A stretch of DNA of 64,000 bases from Owenia fusiformis (GCA_903813345.2 CAIIXF020000007.1:17595564-17659563), one strand, 5' to 3'; positions 17,560 to 56,294 are shown, counted from the first letter of the stretch. Numbers and translations: made by a program. Notes: generated from the letters alone by a model not told the origin.

Positions 17560-18735
17560 TCCTGTTTAAATAAATTGTCTACTAGTATATGTTTTTACAT
17601 GTTTGTCAATGAAATTGGAAATAAAAATGATAAGGCTCTGTATATTTACAAAGTATGTATTCCACTTATATTGAATGCATGCCCCAGTCCCATCTTGAGT
17701 TGTTTGCAGAAGCATGGCATTGGAGATGTACACTGATAATCAGGGCCTGAATGCACAGTTCAAGGAGGATTGGCCCCCACGGATGCCAATCGATATTCTG
17801 TTCTATATATGGATATCACATAGACATGTTATGAATAAAAATTCAATCAAGAACATAGGCCATTCTCCTTGTAGCCGTAGAAATATACAGGCAGGATTTG
17901 AAACTACCACATCAATTGGAGATTACAGAATATCAAGTTGGAACCCTAGCTTCCAATCCTCCTTGGCACAATTCATGGTGTCATTGAAGCATTGACAATA
18001 CAATGTAACTGTAAAAAGGTAAATATAGGCAAATATATGAAAATGATCTTTGATGGTATACATAATGTTATATTTTTTTTTCTGAATGGAAAAGTTACAA
18101 TTTTAATAATATTAAATATAAAATACATTGCAATCAGGCAGCTGTAAAAATATGAATGTGATTCTAATCTTTAATTGTGAGTATAAATAAAGATTATTAA
18201 CTTTAGCCGTCTTGTTTACACAGCAGTTTTGCGTTTTTAATAAACAATGTAGGATTTCATTACACTATTAAATTGTAAATAAACTCAAGTGTGAAAGTTT
18301 AAACCTAATAGCATTTGAAGAAAATATACTTGAACTTTTACATGTAGTCATATTTGCTTTGATTAGCTTTTTTACATATGAATGTATTTTGTCATATTGT
18401 TAAATATTCAATATGATGAGTTCACAACCACAAATAATGCAATATCATCTCAGATTATTTTGTCTGAACCAGAAGTGACTGCAAATCTTAAGAAATATTT
18501 AAAACTGTTCAGACTATCACAGAAGTTTTATTTAAAACTCACTTGATGTAAGAAGGAATCCAGGATTTTTTTTCAAAAATTGGTGGAGACTTAAACCTGC
18601 ACATCGCTCCAAAATGTAATATGTTGACATATATTGTTTTTACATTTTCAAGCTCTAATGTAAAGTTTATGTAAATAAAAATGTTTTTTTTCTGCGTAAT
18701 ATCAAAGAACAATCATTTAGTTAAAAAAAATAAAA
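17560..18735. other. Upstream region of FECH, no further gene seen
   Basis: Should contain the FECH promoter and 5' UTR. An AAACAG just before the start codon could be a 5'-UTR splice acceptor. Frames at 17539-17736 and 17714-17995 (+) have no recognisable content. Near 17763 and 17954 a short inverted pair (AAGGAGGATTGG and CCAATCCTCCTTGG) suggests a small fold-back element. Confidence 0.4.
17760..17970. repeat. Small inverted-repeat element
   Basis: AAGGAGGATTGG at 17762 and CCAATCCTCCTTGG at 17955 are inverted, about 190 bp apart. Probably a short MITE; the ends and target duplication are not resolved. Confidence 0.4.
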
Positions 18736-18740
18736 GAATT

Positions 18741-18805
18741 GGGTGCGGGATTCGAACCCGGGCCGCCTGCGTGCTGAGCGAGCATTCTACCGCAAGGCTA
18801 TCAAG
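18741..18805 (-). repeat. tRNA-like sequence, probably a tRNA-derived repeat
   Basis: On the minus strand it reads a B-box-like GGGTTCGAATCCCGC preceded by TAGCCTTGCGGTAGAATGC, resembling an A box. The T-stem has a mismatch and the 5' side does not pair with the 3' acceptor side, so I call it a pseudo-tRNA or SINE head and not a functional tRNA. Confidence 0.5.
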
Positions 18806-19560
18806 TTGTTATGAATGACAGGAGTAATTAAATGCTACTTCTCATGAATGCTATAATTCGGAAGTGATGTCACATTCTTAATTTAGAAACCTTCCAAAAA
18901 TCATATCGTCATCGGCAATCAAAACAATTCAATGAACAATCTTTGAAATGACACATTTATCGTAAGTATTGGTACACAAGATTTGCCCCATTTGTTAATC
19001 ATTCTATAATCTTTCATTAAGCTCAAAATGATAAAGTTCACCCCCGAAACAACCCAAGATTGCATTTTGGGGCAAACAGCAGCTTTAATTTGGTGGTTAT
19101 TATCAATCTGCCATATTTGTCAAATTAAAATGGCTGTCAAATTGAAGCAATTTACAGTATTAATTTTGAAGTGACTTTTGGTGAAATAGTTGTTGTACCA
19201 CTAATGTCATCTCAGGTCATATTCTTAATCTTAAGGCTGTGATTAAAGTACTACACTGTTATCATGTAGACACTTAGACTAATTAATGAGATCAAACTTG
19301 TCTCACCGATATGCCTCTTGAAAAGTTAAAAATGAGACATAAATTATCATAAAAGAGTTATATTATATACATGTACCTTCAAAATGTGCCAATACTATTC
19401 AATATGTAAACTATGCAACTTTAGTATGTAGGGACAATACTAGACATTTCTAATATATTGTAATGTAAACACACAATATTGATAGACATGTAGATGTATT
19501 AATCTCAAATCTGTCAAAAATACTGGTATTGTAGATTTGATGATTCCTTTGTAATATCGT
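18806..19560. other. Intergenic stretch, nothing recognised
   Basis: AT-rich spacer with no supported exon, RNA gene or clear terminal repeat. Confidence 0.4.
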
Positions 19561-19950
19561 ATTTAAGAAGTTTCAGCCATGTTAATATTTTCGAAAGTAA
19601 CATGACAATGAAGCTTGGGAGGCCACATATTTCATTAGCTAAACTTACTTGAGTCTCTAGCAAAATAGCTTGGCTAGAAGACAGGGCATGTGGACCAAAG
19701 TGCACTAGTGAAAAAGTTTATCATGGAAAAATAAATTTAGATGTTATTTTAAAAATCGTCATGAGAATATTTCATCAATTAGAATTTAAACTGACACTGT
19801 CCTTTGTGAGATATCGCATGCTTTAGTAGTAACTTAAAATCAACCGGATCTGACATTTTTAATCATCTGCTGAGGTTCAACTGTTGTAGATTTGCACGAG
19901 GATCAATCAACACTGGAAAGACTTGATCAGCGTAAGGCCAATACAGGTTC
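19560..19950. repeat. Interspersed repeat family C, copy 1, carrying an exon fragment
   Basis: Shares with the element at 40158-40978 the blocks GGCTAGAAGACAGGGCATGT, GTGCACTAGTGAAAA, GAGAATATTTCATCAA, CTTTGTGAGATATCGCATGC and AGCGTAAGGCCA. Between CATCTGCTGAGGTT and the last block lies a 40-bp sequence (19885-19924) nearly identical to the start of exon 3 of the membrane-protein gene at 22317-22356; copy 2 lacks it. Confidence 0.7.
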
Positions 19951-20109
19951 TAACATGTAGTTTAATATGAACTCAATTACAACATCAATAATGCGAGCCT
20001 TGTTATTTGTTTGTTTTGATCAATGAATCGTAAAAGCAAGTTTTTTCAAAATCAATGAACCGTCACATGTATCAAGACATCGATTGGTGGCAGAACCTGG
20101 AAAAATATG

Positions 20110-20245
20110 TAAAGGCTAGAGTACAGACAATTGTCGGTACTCTAGACTCTGATGTGGTGGGACGCTAGAGGACCGACAAATAAATTGTCGGTACGGTAGA
20201 TATGCTGTGTTTACACGCTAGAGGACCGACAAATAATATTTTTGA
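20110..20245. repeat. Cluster of short hairpin repeats
   Basis: AGAGTACAGACAATTGTCGG is followed by its partner GTACTCT, and GCTAGAGGACCGACAAATAA occurs twice, about 55 bp apart, the first copy followed by TTGTCGGTAC. Function unknown; located about 900 bp upstream of the membrane-protein gene. Confidence 0.5.
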
Positions 20246-20935
20246 TTTTCGAATTTTCTGGCGCATACGCAATGCGCGGGAGGATATTTCAGATATCATA
20301 CGGATATTTTGGGAACAAGTGCAAAACCTGGGGAGGGCATTAGCTCTGGTTACCCGGGGATTACCAAACCCAGTCAAAAAATGGTAGCCCGGGAATGGTA
20401 GTAAACGTTGAAAATGCAATAAAAACATGAACAATTAAGACGTGAGAGAGCTATTAATGCAGAGTAAACGGCTATATATATTCTAAACAGACAGGATCTG
20501 ATCAGGCATAGAAAGGGGCGTTTGCTACCCATTAGATAGAAGAAAATAGCTAGAATGTTTTTTATTTGAAGCTTATAGCACAATTTTTGATGGAAGTTGC
20601 ATAACAGTTAATACAGGGGGCTCCTGTTTGAACCCTTGAGTGAACTTGTCGTCTAAATTAAGCTAAGCCTAAACTAGATCGGGACAGCATCTTTTCCATT
20701 CAATCGAGGTTGGGCCAAACTAGATCTACTGGGCGATAATATGTTTATTTTTAATGTGTTTCATAACACCTACTTTTTAACCTCATTAGAATTGATTTTC
20801 CGATTTAGATTGAGTTCATACAAACCCTACGTTCAAAAAAATATATTCAAGTTGTTAAGAAGCAATCGAACTAGTAGAAAAGATAGAAAACTAACAAAAT
20901 ACCTGACGACAAAACTTTTTCTCCGAGCTTCTTCA

Positions 20936-20983
20936 TTTTCCCAGAATGCACTGCACCAAAACTTTTAATTCCCGTGATGCATT
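20936..20983 (+). promoter_or_regulatory. Candidate ZNF143/THAP11-type promoter motif
   Basis: TTTTCCCAGAATGCACTGC resembles the conserved TTCCCAGAATGC core bound by ZNF143-type factors at many animal promoters. A weaker similar sequence (TTCCCGTGATGCATTC) follows about 30 bp downstream. The pair lies about 120-165 bp before the start codon at 21103. Confidence 0.4.
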
Positions 20984-21102
20984 CTGTCGTCTGTTTCGTA
21001 TTTTGTTGCGATTGTGCTTTTACAATCATTGTCATAGTTTCCGATAATTATGATCAACATTGTTGTTAGAGACATTATTTAGATGTTCCTGGCTTTTGGA
21101 GA

Positions 21103-24100
21103 ATGGGGGGTGCCATAGGATACTACACACTGGTTGTGCTGGGTATGGTAAACTTTTGCAATTGTTTTGATGATTGCATCATCGGTAGTACAGTAGTTCA
21201 ATAGCCGGGCGCCCGTCCGGCTTGATTGACCTAAAAATATTTCATCCAATAGCTGAATTATAGCATAGCAATGTTATTTGACATAATACGGCGGGATCGA
21301 TAGTACTATGAACCGGGTCTATGAATCACTGTGAAATATATTAGCGCAACCTTGGAATATTCCCAGGCACAACTTACATGTACTGACGTCCACTGCTATA
21401 CAGAATGATTTCAATTACCCAAATGCGAGTAGGTAGTTACCAGTTTCACCACCAGGTGGCTGATTCGGGTCAATTAACATGGCAGGTATATAAGAAAGTT
21501 CCCTTAAACTTGAATATTATCAATTTAAGTGGCTCAATTTTCATATAACCCTTATGTGTCTGATACTTATACTAATGAAAATATGTCCAGTAAAGCAAAA
21601 TATTATCTGTCCACTAAAAGAAAAGATATTTGATTTTTTGTGATTTTATAGCATGGGGTCTATGGGGAATCTCCCCGAGCTAGAAGTCACATTTTCAAAG
21701 AAAATTAATTTTTCAAAGTTGATAAACACTTTTTAAAACCACATTTCTAGATGTAATTTTACATGTAGATTTCAAATATGATATTACTTTGACTTAATTT
21801 TGAATTTTTAATGACGTAAATCAAGATTATTTCTACTCGCATCTGGGTTATTAGACCAGCGCCCCATGACTTATGATAAGGTCCTTATATCTGATCGACT
21901 AACAGGAAAAATACCAGTATAAATCGTATCTTACTTATAAACGTAAGCCTCTATGTTTGTGCACCAGTGACTCAACCGATTTTTATATTTTGTATTTTAG
22001 TGAGCTCAGCTGTGTTCTGTGGCTCAAGAGCTAAGTCAGTATCAGTGGTTGTACATCACGAAGAAACATTTGCAATAGCAGGTAAATAGGGCCATAGACT
22101 ACAGTCACTGGAAACAATTCAGTGTTCGATCAATATCATCGAATCCGACAAAATATTTGTCATTGAAATAAGCACTAAGATGAGGAGTATGGGAAATTGA
22201 TAAATTAAATTTTCCGTACCATGTTGTGGCGCACTTTCTAGAATGTCCCATGTTTTAAGCGTATTCGTAGTAGTACCGTAAGAGTGACTTTTAAAAAAGC
22301 CTATCATATCTATGAATGTAGATTTACACGAGGATCAATCAATACTGGAAAGACTTTCAAGAGAAAGGCGAAGTCCCGACTGGGATTCAGATTGGGACGA
22401 AGAACACAATATATACGCTAACAGGATTGAGAACAATCAGAACATCTACGCAGACGGCCATTCTCCAAAGGAGAGGAAGAGGAGATCACCAGGTTGGTCT
22501 CCCGATGATTTTGATGATGAGTCTAACTGGGAAGTTAGCTATACTACCCCTAGGCTACCTGTTCAGACAGCAGCAGCAGGCAGTGACGTTGAAGTAAGTA
22601 TTAGTAATGCACGCAAGAGGGAGTTGGTTGTAGATGATATCTTGTAATTTTCTCACAGTACTTATTTTTAGGGGGACCCATTAAACCGTTTCCATCCGCT
22701 AAGCCGCAGGTAGGGGGCAATATTTTTTTGTAAAAAGTTTGTTTTATATATTTATTAAAAACCGATCGTGTTGAGTGTTTTTCAAGATGTAGGGATGTTA
22801 AGGTTCCTTTGCATTCGTTCGACTTCACTTCTTAAAACATGTAGGGGAACATGGGGCAAAACGGCCCTCTGGGGCAAAGTGGCCCATCGAAATATCTTTT
22901 GAACTATAAAAAGATGGTTCTTCAAAAGTCACAAAATCGAATTTTGAAATATCTGCCACCTTCTCGACCGTCCATTTTTAACCAAGCAGCGTCTCGCTTT
23001 ACGTAAGAGGTAATTCTACTTTTCACCCTCTTTTTTGGAAATTACCCCTCTCACGAGAATCTCTAAAAAATCCGGCAACAATAGAATGTCGTTTTGATTT
23101 AACATTTTACATTGAGTGTGCACATTTATTCTTTATTTGTAAAAATTTCGAGCTTCAAATATTAGGCAAATTAAAATGACGTCTATTTGAAAATTCACAT
23201 GTCTTTGGGGCAAAACGGCCCACACATGTTATAACATACAAAAATCATATTGTGCAAGAACAATTGGTTTTCAAATGTAACAATTTTAACATCTGGCTTG
23301 TGCCTTATTTCCTTCCGACACATATCGAATGACTAGAATTATGGTAGGGGTTAAGAATACTTTATCTGTCAAAGGTTTGAACGTCTGAGATAAGATGTTT
23401 GTGGACGAGTCTTGTAATTGATTAATTTTGGATTCAAAACCCATGTAACAGAGGGTGGGCCGTTTTGCCCCACCCATGGGCCGTTTTGCCCCACTCTCGA
23501 CAATATTTTTGACCATTGAAAAATCACAGAAGATAGTCCTAGGAAAGTATAAAACACTCGAAAAATGTAAACCACAAACCATTAATAAAGTGGAACATCA
23601 AAGTGCGCGATGATTGACAGATACGAAAATACCCCGTACAGAACAACTTAAAATTAAATTTTTTGGGCCGCTTTGCCCCATGTTCCCTTAAAAGAGAGCT
23701 TCGTTTTCATGTTAGTCATATGACTCTGCGCGCAGGGTATGTTAAAGGGGCAACAAGGACTGTAGAGAGAAAATTCGAAAATTTCTATTTTTCTGAGCTA
23801 TCAGGTCAATATTTGGCTTAACATCTTCTTTGACCTATTTTCTTCAAATGTATGGATAAACTCTCAAGTGTAGCAGCATTAAGAAGTGTGAATTCAGTTC
23901 AAAGCTTCTATAAAGGGAGTCCTACTTATAAATTTTTAAGATCCACCACGTATCAAGAGGAATATCAGCTGAAATAATGTTCATCCAGGGGGATTCTTTG
24001 TAGATAATGAAAATATATGTAAGTCTTGATGAAATATCCAAACTTAAATATATTTTGACACTGGGTCGATGATCGTTGAATGGCCCCCTGCACTAATAAT

Positions 24101-25629
24101 GTTGCACCTTTAAGATACACGTTTTTAAAATACTTGTACGTAAACTGTAGATGATGGTCCTTTGTGGATTATTTCTTCCATTTGTACTGTTTATTTGGCC
24201 GATTGAGTATAAAGGCATGCGGATAAATCTCCCTATTATGATACTTCAAACTTTAAAACTCTGTTCAAACTTTATATTTCCTCTCCTGTCAACATAGACT
24301 CACTGTTATCAAGTATGTAAAGAGAGTAAAACTGTGCTGTTATGAAACTTTTAGTGCAAGGATAAACCCGAGGATAAACCTTATCAAATAAACAACATGA
24401 TGTAATTCATTTGAAAGATTCAGCTCACTCAATACTAGATTACTACTTGACTATATTTTCAAATGGAATAGCCTACAGTATGTTGTCCCATGATGGGGGC
24501 CATGATACTATAAGTTATTGAATGATTTCGTCTCGTTCCAATACGGAATTTCTCGAGCAGAATATATCCTGTATTGCACTTCAAATCATTCAATAACGTT
24601 TTTATCGTGTGATCTTCTGTATTGCTACTGAGATTGTCCCCTCCGTACCAATATTTTCTGTATTGCGACGGAAATGATCAACGGGGACAATCTCAGTAGC
24701 AATACAGATTGGTACAGCACAAGAACTGACCAATCAGAAGGCTTCATTTTACAGATCATACGATAATACTACTTCCCGGTGAATAACACCTGGGAATATT
24801 TTTGATATTGAAAAATCGTATTGTCCCGTCCAATCCCGCTCACGAGAATTGTATTCACCTCATCAATATTTTCAAGGTGTTGATACTAGTACGTAAGAAT
24901 GAAGCTATAAAAGCCTATTAAACGAATAGAAGGCGAATTTTACTTTCTTCATCATGGTCTGACACTGTCAACGTCATAGATATCTGAGCAATAAGCAAAT
25001 GCCCTGATGGTCTTGTATACCATATTGTTCATTTTTTATATTGACGTGTTTAAGTTTATGTTATACACAATAAAATTTTTATATTTCAAAATGTCATTAA
25101 GTTAAGTCATATTTTGTAAACTAAATAATATACATGAAGTCTGGTTTTGTTTCATACAAAAATCAGATATGGATATTGAACTAATGATTTATGAGCCTCT
25201 ACCAGTCTACTGTATCTATAAAATAGAACATCAAGTACATCCCTTTGACAAAATGTTAAATATTTAGATTGGGTCACTAACAATCCTACAGAATAAATAA
25301 AAATGTATAGTTTATTTTAGATACTGCCACCTATAGGGGGCCCACCAAAAGAGGAAAAAGTGACCATTGGGCAAATCATCACATATGCAGCAGCTCCAAT
25401 AGGTTTAATCGCCATGACAATACTAATATACTGTTTCTACAGATGTTGCATTGCTAGGGATTGTATTTGCTGTGAGGCAGGGAAAAACAGGATGCGACAA
25501 CAGGGACAAAACATGGTACAGGATTATGTTCCAGGTGCCCAAGTTGGCAAAGATGGGAAGGTTGAGTTTGTAAAGCCAACTGATGAGGAGATGGAGGCAC
25601 TGAAAGGTGCTGTGCGTGAACTTATGTAG
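21103..25629 (+). CDS. Unrecognised type I membrane protein with two furin-type sites, 4 exons, 233 aa
   Basis: Exons: 21103-21142, 22001-22081, 22322-22593, 25321-25629; phases agree and all junctions are GT-AG. I do not recognise the family. The N-terminus (MGGAIGYYTLVVLVSSAVF) looks like a signal peptide. A lumenal or extracellular region of about 115 residues is acidic and Trp/Asp-rich. It has two matching sites, RERRSPDW (54-61) and RKRRSPGW (92-99), both fitting the furin R-x-K/R-R consensus, with two NIYA motifs between them (70-73, 81-84). A Pro/Gly stretch is followed by one membrane segment at about 146-168, then the Cys-rich sequence CFYRCCIARDCICC (169-182), likely palmitoylated, and a short cytoplasmic tail rich in Glu, Gln and Lys. 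The exon 3 acceptor has a weak pyrimidine tract. Intron 3 (2.7 kb) carries a piggyBac-like insertion. Confidence 0.8.
22838..23687. mobile_element. piggyBac-like non-autonomous element with precise empty site elsewhere
   Basis: TTAAAA flanks both ends (22832-22837 and 23688-23693). Inverted ends carry GGGAACATGGGGCAAA. The interior repeats GGGGCAAAACGGCCC in both orientations. The flanks join to a sequence seen uninterrupted at 57643-57680 (GACTTCACTTCTTAAAAGAG), which acts as an empty site. TTAA targeting fits piggyBac (or Kolobok). No transposase frame. Confidence 0.75.
23694..24500. other. Intron 3 of the membrane-protein gene, nothing recognised
   Basis: AT-rich intronic sequence with no supported exon or clear repeat ends. 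Confidence 0.4.
24505..24795. repeat. Interspersed repeat family B, copy 2
   Basis: Matches 10030-10345 in several blocks in changed order: CCAATACGGAATTTCTCGAG near the left, then CAGATTGGTACAGCACAAGA and ACTGACCAATCAGAAG, which are reverse-complement to copy 1. It has an internal inverted pair around GACAATCTCAGTAGCAATAC. Confidence 0.65.
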
Positions 25630-27590
25630 GACTGGATTATTTCGTAGGGTACAACACAGTGAACAATGCAGTTTGATGTTCTTTTACATATGGGGTTGGC
25701 AGCAACTGCAACATCCAATTCATTTTTAATCAAGGGGTCCTCACAGGACCTCACAGGACTTTTTCCTTGTAACAAATTGACAGAATTCATAGTTTAACTA
25801 CATAATATCATTATCACTTTTATTTCTTATCCATGTGAAGAATAATTATAAAACTGTTGTTCAGAATTGCATATGGTATAAATACATGTATCTACTAGCT
25901 TAGAGTAGACCAAATCATTGCAGAGTTGGGGACATAACCAAAATATTCACTGTTATATAACAATCAAAAGTGTAAAAAAAATCAAAACTATTTTTGATAA
26001 AATTTGGTCTTTAATTTGAATAATGAGATTTCTTACATACATCAGTGTATATCAACAGATAGCTGCCTATATACATGGAAAACATAAACAAAACATTTGA
26101 TAATTATGTTCAGTAAAACCTGTAGACATGTTTTATATCATTTCAAGATTCCGTGATAAAGCATCATTACAATTGGCTGACATATGCAAACACCGATATG
26201 AACACCGATATGAACACCGCAATATGAACATTTCATTTGAATAATGACAATCCAAAATAGAGAATCAAAGTCCCATCAGGTTTTACTGTACAACTTACTC
26301 TACTATTATACACACTGTATCACTGGTGAAATGATTATATCAGGAATGTGCTACAAAAAAACTACAAATTCAATGAAATTCATTCATTTAATAATTCTTT
26401 TATAAATGGTACACACATTCTGTAAAAACTACATTTCAGAAGGAACTTTGTAGACCTTCAATAAGAATGTGCCAGCATGAAAGATCTAAAACACAAAAAA
26501 ACTACTGTAGTAGTTTATCAATTATACAAACATGAAAGTGAGTTTCTATTTCACTAAAATATTATAAGTTGTTAAATAATGAATGCTCTCGATTTCAAAT
26601 GCTTAGAGCATCCATTCAAACTTTGGCATGTTTATGTAATAATATGGCAACATTTTCTGACTTCATATTTCGATAGACACATTTCCTTTGTAGAAAAGAA
26701 ATTGGCCCTTAAATTATGTATTTTATCTGTATGCAAATGCCAGATTTCATACTTGCATATGTGCATTTACACTTGACAATGTATAGATATTGAAGCAAAA
26801 GCTTGTATATACTTATACCTATACATGTACACATCATAGCTGCTCTTTGGAAATATCATACATATCATACAGTTAATAAGCCTATGCATTGTATATTCAC
26901 GTGACTTCATTCTTAACACATATACCTTGCAAAAGGAACACTCTAAATGAGTGTCTTAAAATTCTACATTTTTTCTGTTTATATAACACCCTAGCAATAA
27001 TAGGATAATGCCAACCAGTAATATACATACAGCACAGTAATAGTAACACTCCTCACAGGGTTTGTAGTCTAGTCTGATGGTTGATTTTTCAAACACTGTG
27101 AGGAGAAATCCATTGATATAAAAGCAAAATATCTATTCACTAGGTCAATCCATAGTTCTAATATGCACACTGCAGAGCAAATATACACTATAGTAGTTTA
27201 CTCTAGATCACAGAACACAAACAACAAAACAATGTATATTGTATGTTGTTTTCGTACACACTGTTTAATATCCAATGGGCTAAGCCTTTGTGTGCAGAAT
27301 TATTTCAATATGAAACCCTTCATTTAAAATATATTAGGCTTTGAGATTACATAATGAAGGCCCCTCTTAAATATCTTCAAAATAGGCCAAGTTTCCCATG
27401 CTCCGATTAACATGGGGTCAGAATAAAAGTAGGTTATAATCCATTTTTAAAATAAATGTCTTGAGTTGAAAATTGTAATAAGTTTATACCATCCAAAGTC
27501 AATTCTATTTTCCAATACTAAGTTTGTGAAAATAATTAACACTATAGTGGGGGAAGGGGGTTGGCTGTCATGCTATCTACCATTCTTTGA
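25630..27590. other. Convergent 3' region between two genes
   Basis: This 2-kb AT-rich spacer should hold the 3' UTRs of the membrane-protein gene (+) and fumarylacetoacetase (-). I see no further exon. A short tandem run of CACCGATATGAA lies at about 26190-26225. I could not assign poly(A) signals with confidence. Confidence 0.5.
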
Positions 27591-38889
<11,299 letters not shown>

Positions 38890-39301
38890 GGCTCTCTTCA
38901 ATGGCCTTTTAGGTGGCATGAGGCTATGTGTAGTGTATCGCTACTTATAAGGTAATTGGTTATGAATATGCAAAATAGAAGTCACCGATCGGCAGTGATT
39001 GGCGACAGCTGTGAATATCCGGGTATTTGCAGATTACAGAGCTGCTTTCGATTTATTTAAATGTTTAGCACCAGTTCAATCAATTCTATATCAGTATTGC
39101 ATTCAAAGTTTGATTTCCTTTAGAAATAAAATCATAAAACAAATATATGGAGCATTTTAAATCTTTGATTGATATTAAATTTATGATATCCAAGTTGAAA
39201 TATTATTCGATTATGTGTACACGAATATCCTGATCGCTTTGCTACCCGCACTTCCGGTTTACAAAATTTCAAGAAAAATTGGAAGATTATTTGCCGTTAT
39301 A
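38890..39301. promoter_or_regulatory. Putative bidirectional promoter of FAH and MCCC2
   Basis: 412 bp separate the divergent start codons. Visible motifs: ACCGGAAGTG on the minus strand (39249-39258), a strong ETS/GABP-type site common at promoters of mitochondrial-protein genes, and two CCAAT boxes on the minus strand (about 38953 and 38998). No clear TATA box. Whether one or two core promoters exist cannot be told from sequence. Confidence 0.6.
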
Positions 39302-54671
<15,370 letters not shown>

Positions 54672-55795
54672 TCAAATAGAAGATTAGAAATATTTTAAAT
54701 GGACAATATTTAATTGTACCTATAGCTACTAGCCAGTTTGTTGAAAAAATGCATTTAAACATAGATCGAGAGAGCTATTTCCAATAACATTACATGACAA
54801 ACTGTAAAAAGTATTAGACACAGTAAAATCTGTCTAAAGTAAACACTGCTGGCCATGGATAAAAGTGTTCAAATTGAGAGGTTCTAATAGCAAAAGTATG
54901 TTCACATTCTAAGATGTTCATCACTTTACAAAAAAGTTCAAAAGCACTTCACTGAATTTGAAAATGCTAGAGAAAATAAAGGGCTCCATGCTGTAATTAT
55001 AAACTTATTCATAATGAGATGTACTTTGCACAATTAAGACTTGAAAATAGACCTCTAAATTTTCTGTTTGAAGTTTAAAAAGAATTGTTCATATTGAAAT
55101 TGAGCTAATTGTATTTAAACTTGCAAATAGGCTAGAATTTAGAACTTGGAACTTCTTACTAGGCGAGGTTTCATTTTCAAACATTGATATGGTGTAAATT
55201 CCATATTATCATGAATCAAAATATTTTGGGGCTATTCAGGATTAGGATCACAGCTATTATTAGCCGTTTAATGTTAGATATGTCCTCACCAAGATATGCA
55301 AAGAAATATAATAAATCAGGAGTTCTTTGAAAATATAGAAATATCCACGACCAGTGATTATTGATTCTATATACAGTGAAATAACAATTGCATGAGGGGC
55401 ATTAAGGCAGTGAACCTATTGCATGTAATGGCAACTTTTTCTGCATTATTATAACTAAAATATGTTCTCTGATGGGACATTCAAATATCACTGTTGCACT
55501 GTGTGCATTCTAGGATATTTGAAAAGAAATAATTCGCAGGCAGCTAAACCGACACAATGCAATGCAATGCACACAAAGTTGTGAAAACTTGTCAAAATAA
55601 TTTATATATCATAACACTGTTGAAGTCTGATTAGAGGTTTTAACAGAAAAGGGTGTCAATAATTTGTCTATGTGAACTGTGTGTGGAGTGTAACTATATA
55701 CTTGGTAATAAAGTAACCCAAGGATCCCTAGGATTTTAGCATGATTAAATAATGGACTACGGTCAAATAAATAAAAAAATCATGCAATAAACACT
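54672..55795 (+). other. 3' flank of MCCC2
   Basis: AT-rich, no gene seen. AATAAA at 54975-54980 and again near 55707 are candidate poly(A) signals, giving a 3' UTR of about 0.3 or 1.0 kb. Confidence 0.5.
54975..54980 (+). terminator. Candidate poly(A) signal of MCCC2
   Basis: AATAAA about 300 bp after the stop codon. Confidence 0.45.
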
Positions 55796-55799
55796 TTTT

Positions 55800-56021
55800 C
55801 GTTTTTATGTCACCAAGAAATGGTGACATATTGTTATTTTTGTGTCACTGTTGTTCAGAGATATGTCTCCACTCTTTAGTGTTGTTACACCTTCGTCATG
55901 TTATTTGCAATAACTTGAGAAGGGATGTGGGAGTATATAATATATCAATTGAAAGGCAAAATTGAAGTGGAAGTGAAATGAGGAAATTCTTCTCTTCTAA
56001 AATGCTGAATTTAAATGTAAA
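55800..56021. repeat. Short hairpin repeat, TGTCACC..GGTGACA
   Basis: ATGTCACCAAGAAATGGTGACAT at the left edge is a near-palindrome, typical of an interspersed repeat end. It directly abuts the large fold-back element. Confidence 0.4.
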
Positions 56022-56294
56022 ATATTTAAAGGTCCATGTGCAGTATGGCAAGTGATTTTAGACAGTCATATCTTTCACCATGAGTACTTTCTGGCGATGA
56101 AAACAATGGTTTTTATTAAAACAATATGTTTTTTTCAAGTGAAGTCCCCATGATAGTAAAATATAAATCCAACTCTCTAAAAAATTATGAATTAGGACCC
56201 CACCCTGGCACTTTTTAAAAATGTTAGGCTTATTTTCTAAAAAGAGGATCTTGCTTTTCTCAATTTAAACATATCAAAAGTTTTTTCTATACTA

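Noticed and set aside
18741-18805. Functional tRNA gene
   Set aside because: It has a B-box and a possible A-box, but the acceptor arm does not pair and the T-stem is imperfect.
22119-22307. Minus-strand frame near the membrane-protein gene
   Set aside because: Shadow of intron 2 with no supporting features.
39215-39301. Upstream in-frame ATG for MCCC2
   Set aside because: It would add 29 hydrophobic residues before a good mitochondrial presequence; the start at 39302 gives exactly the human length. Not fully excluded.
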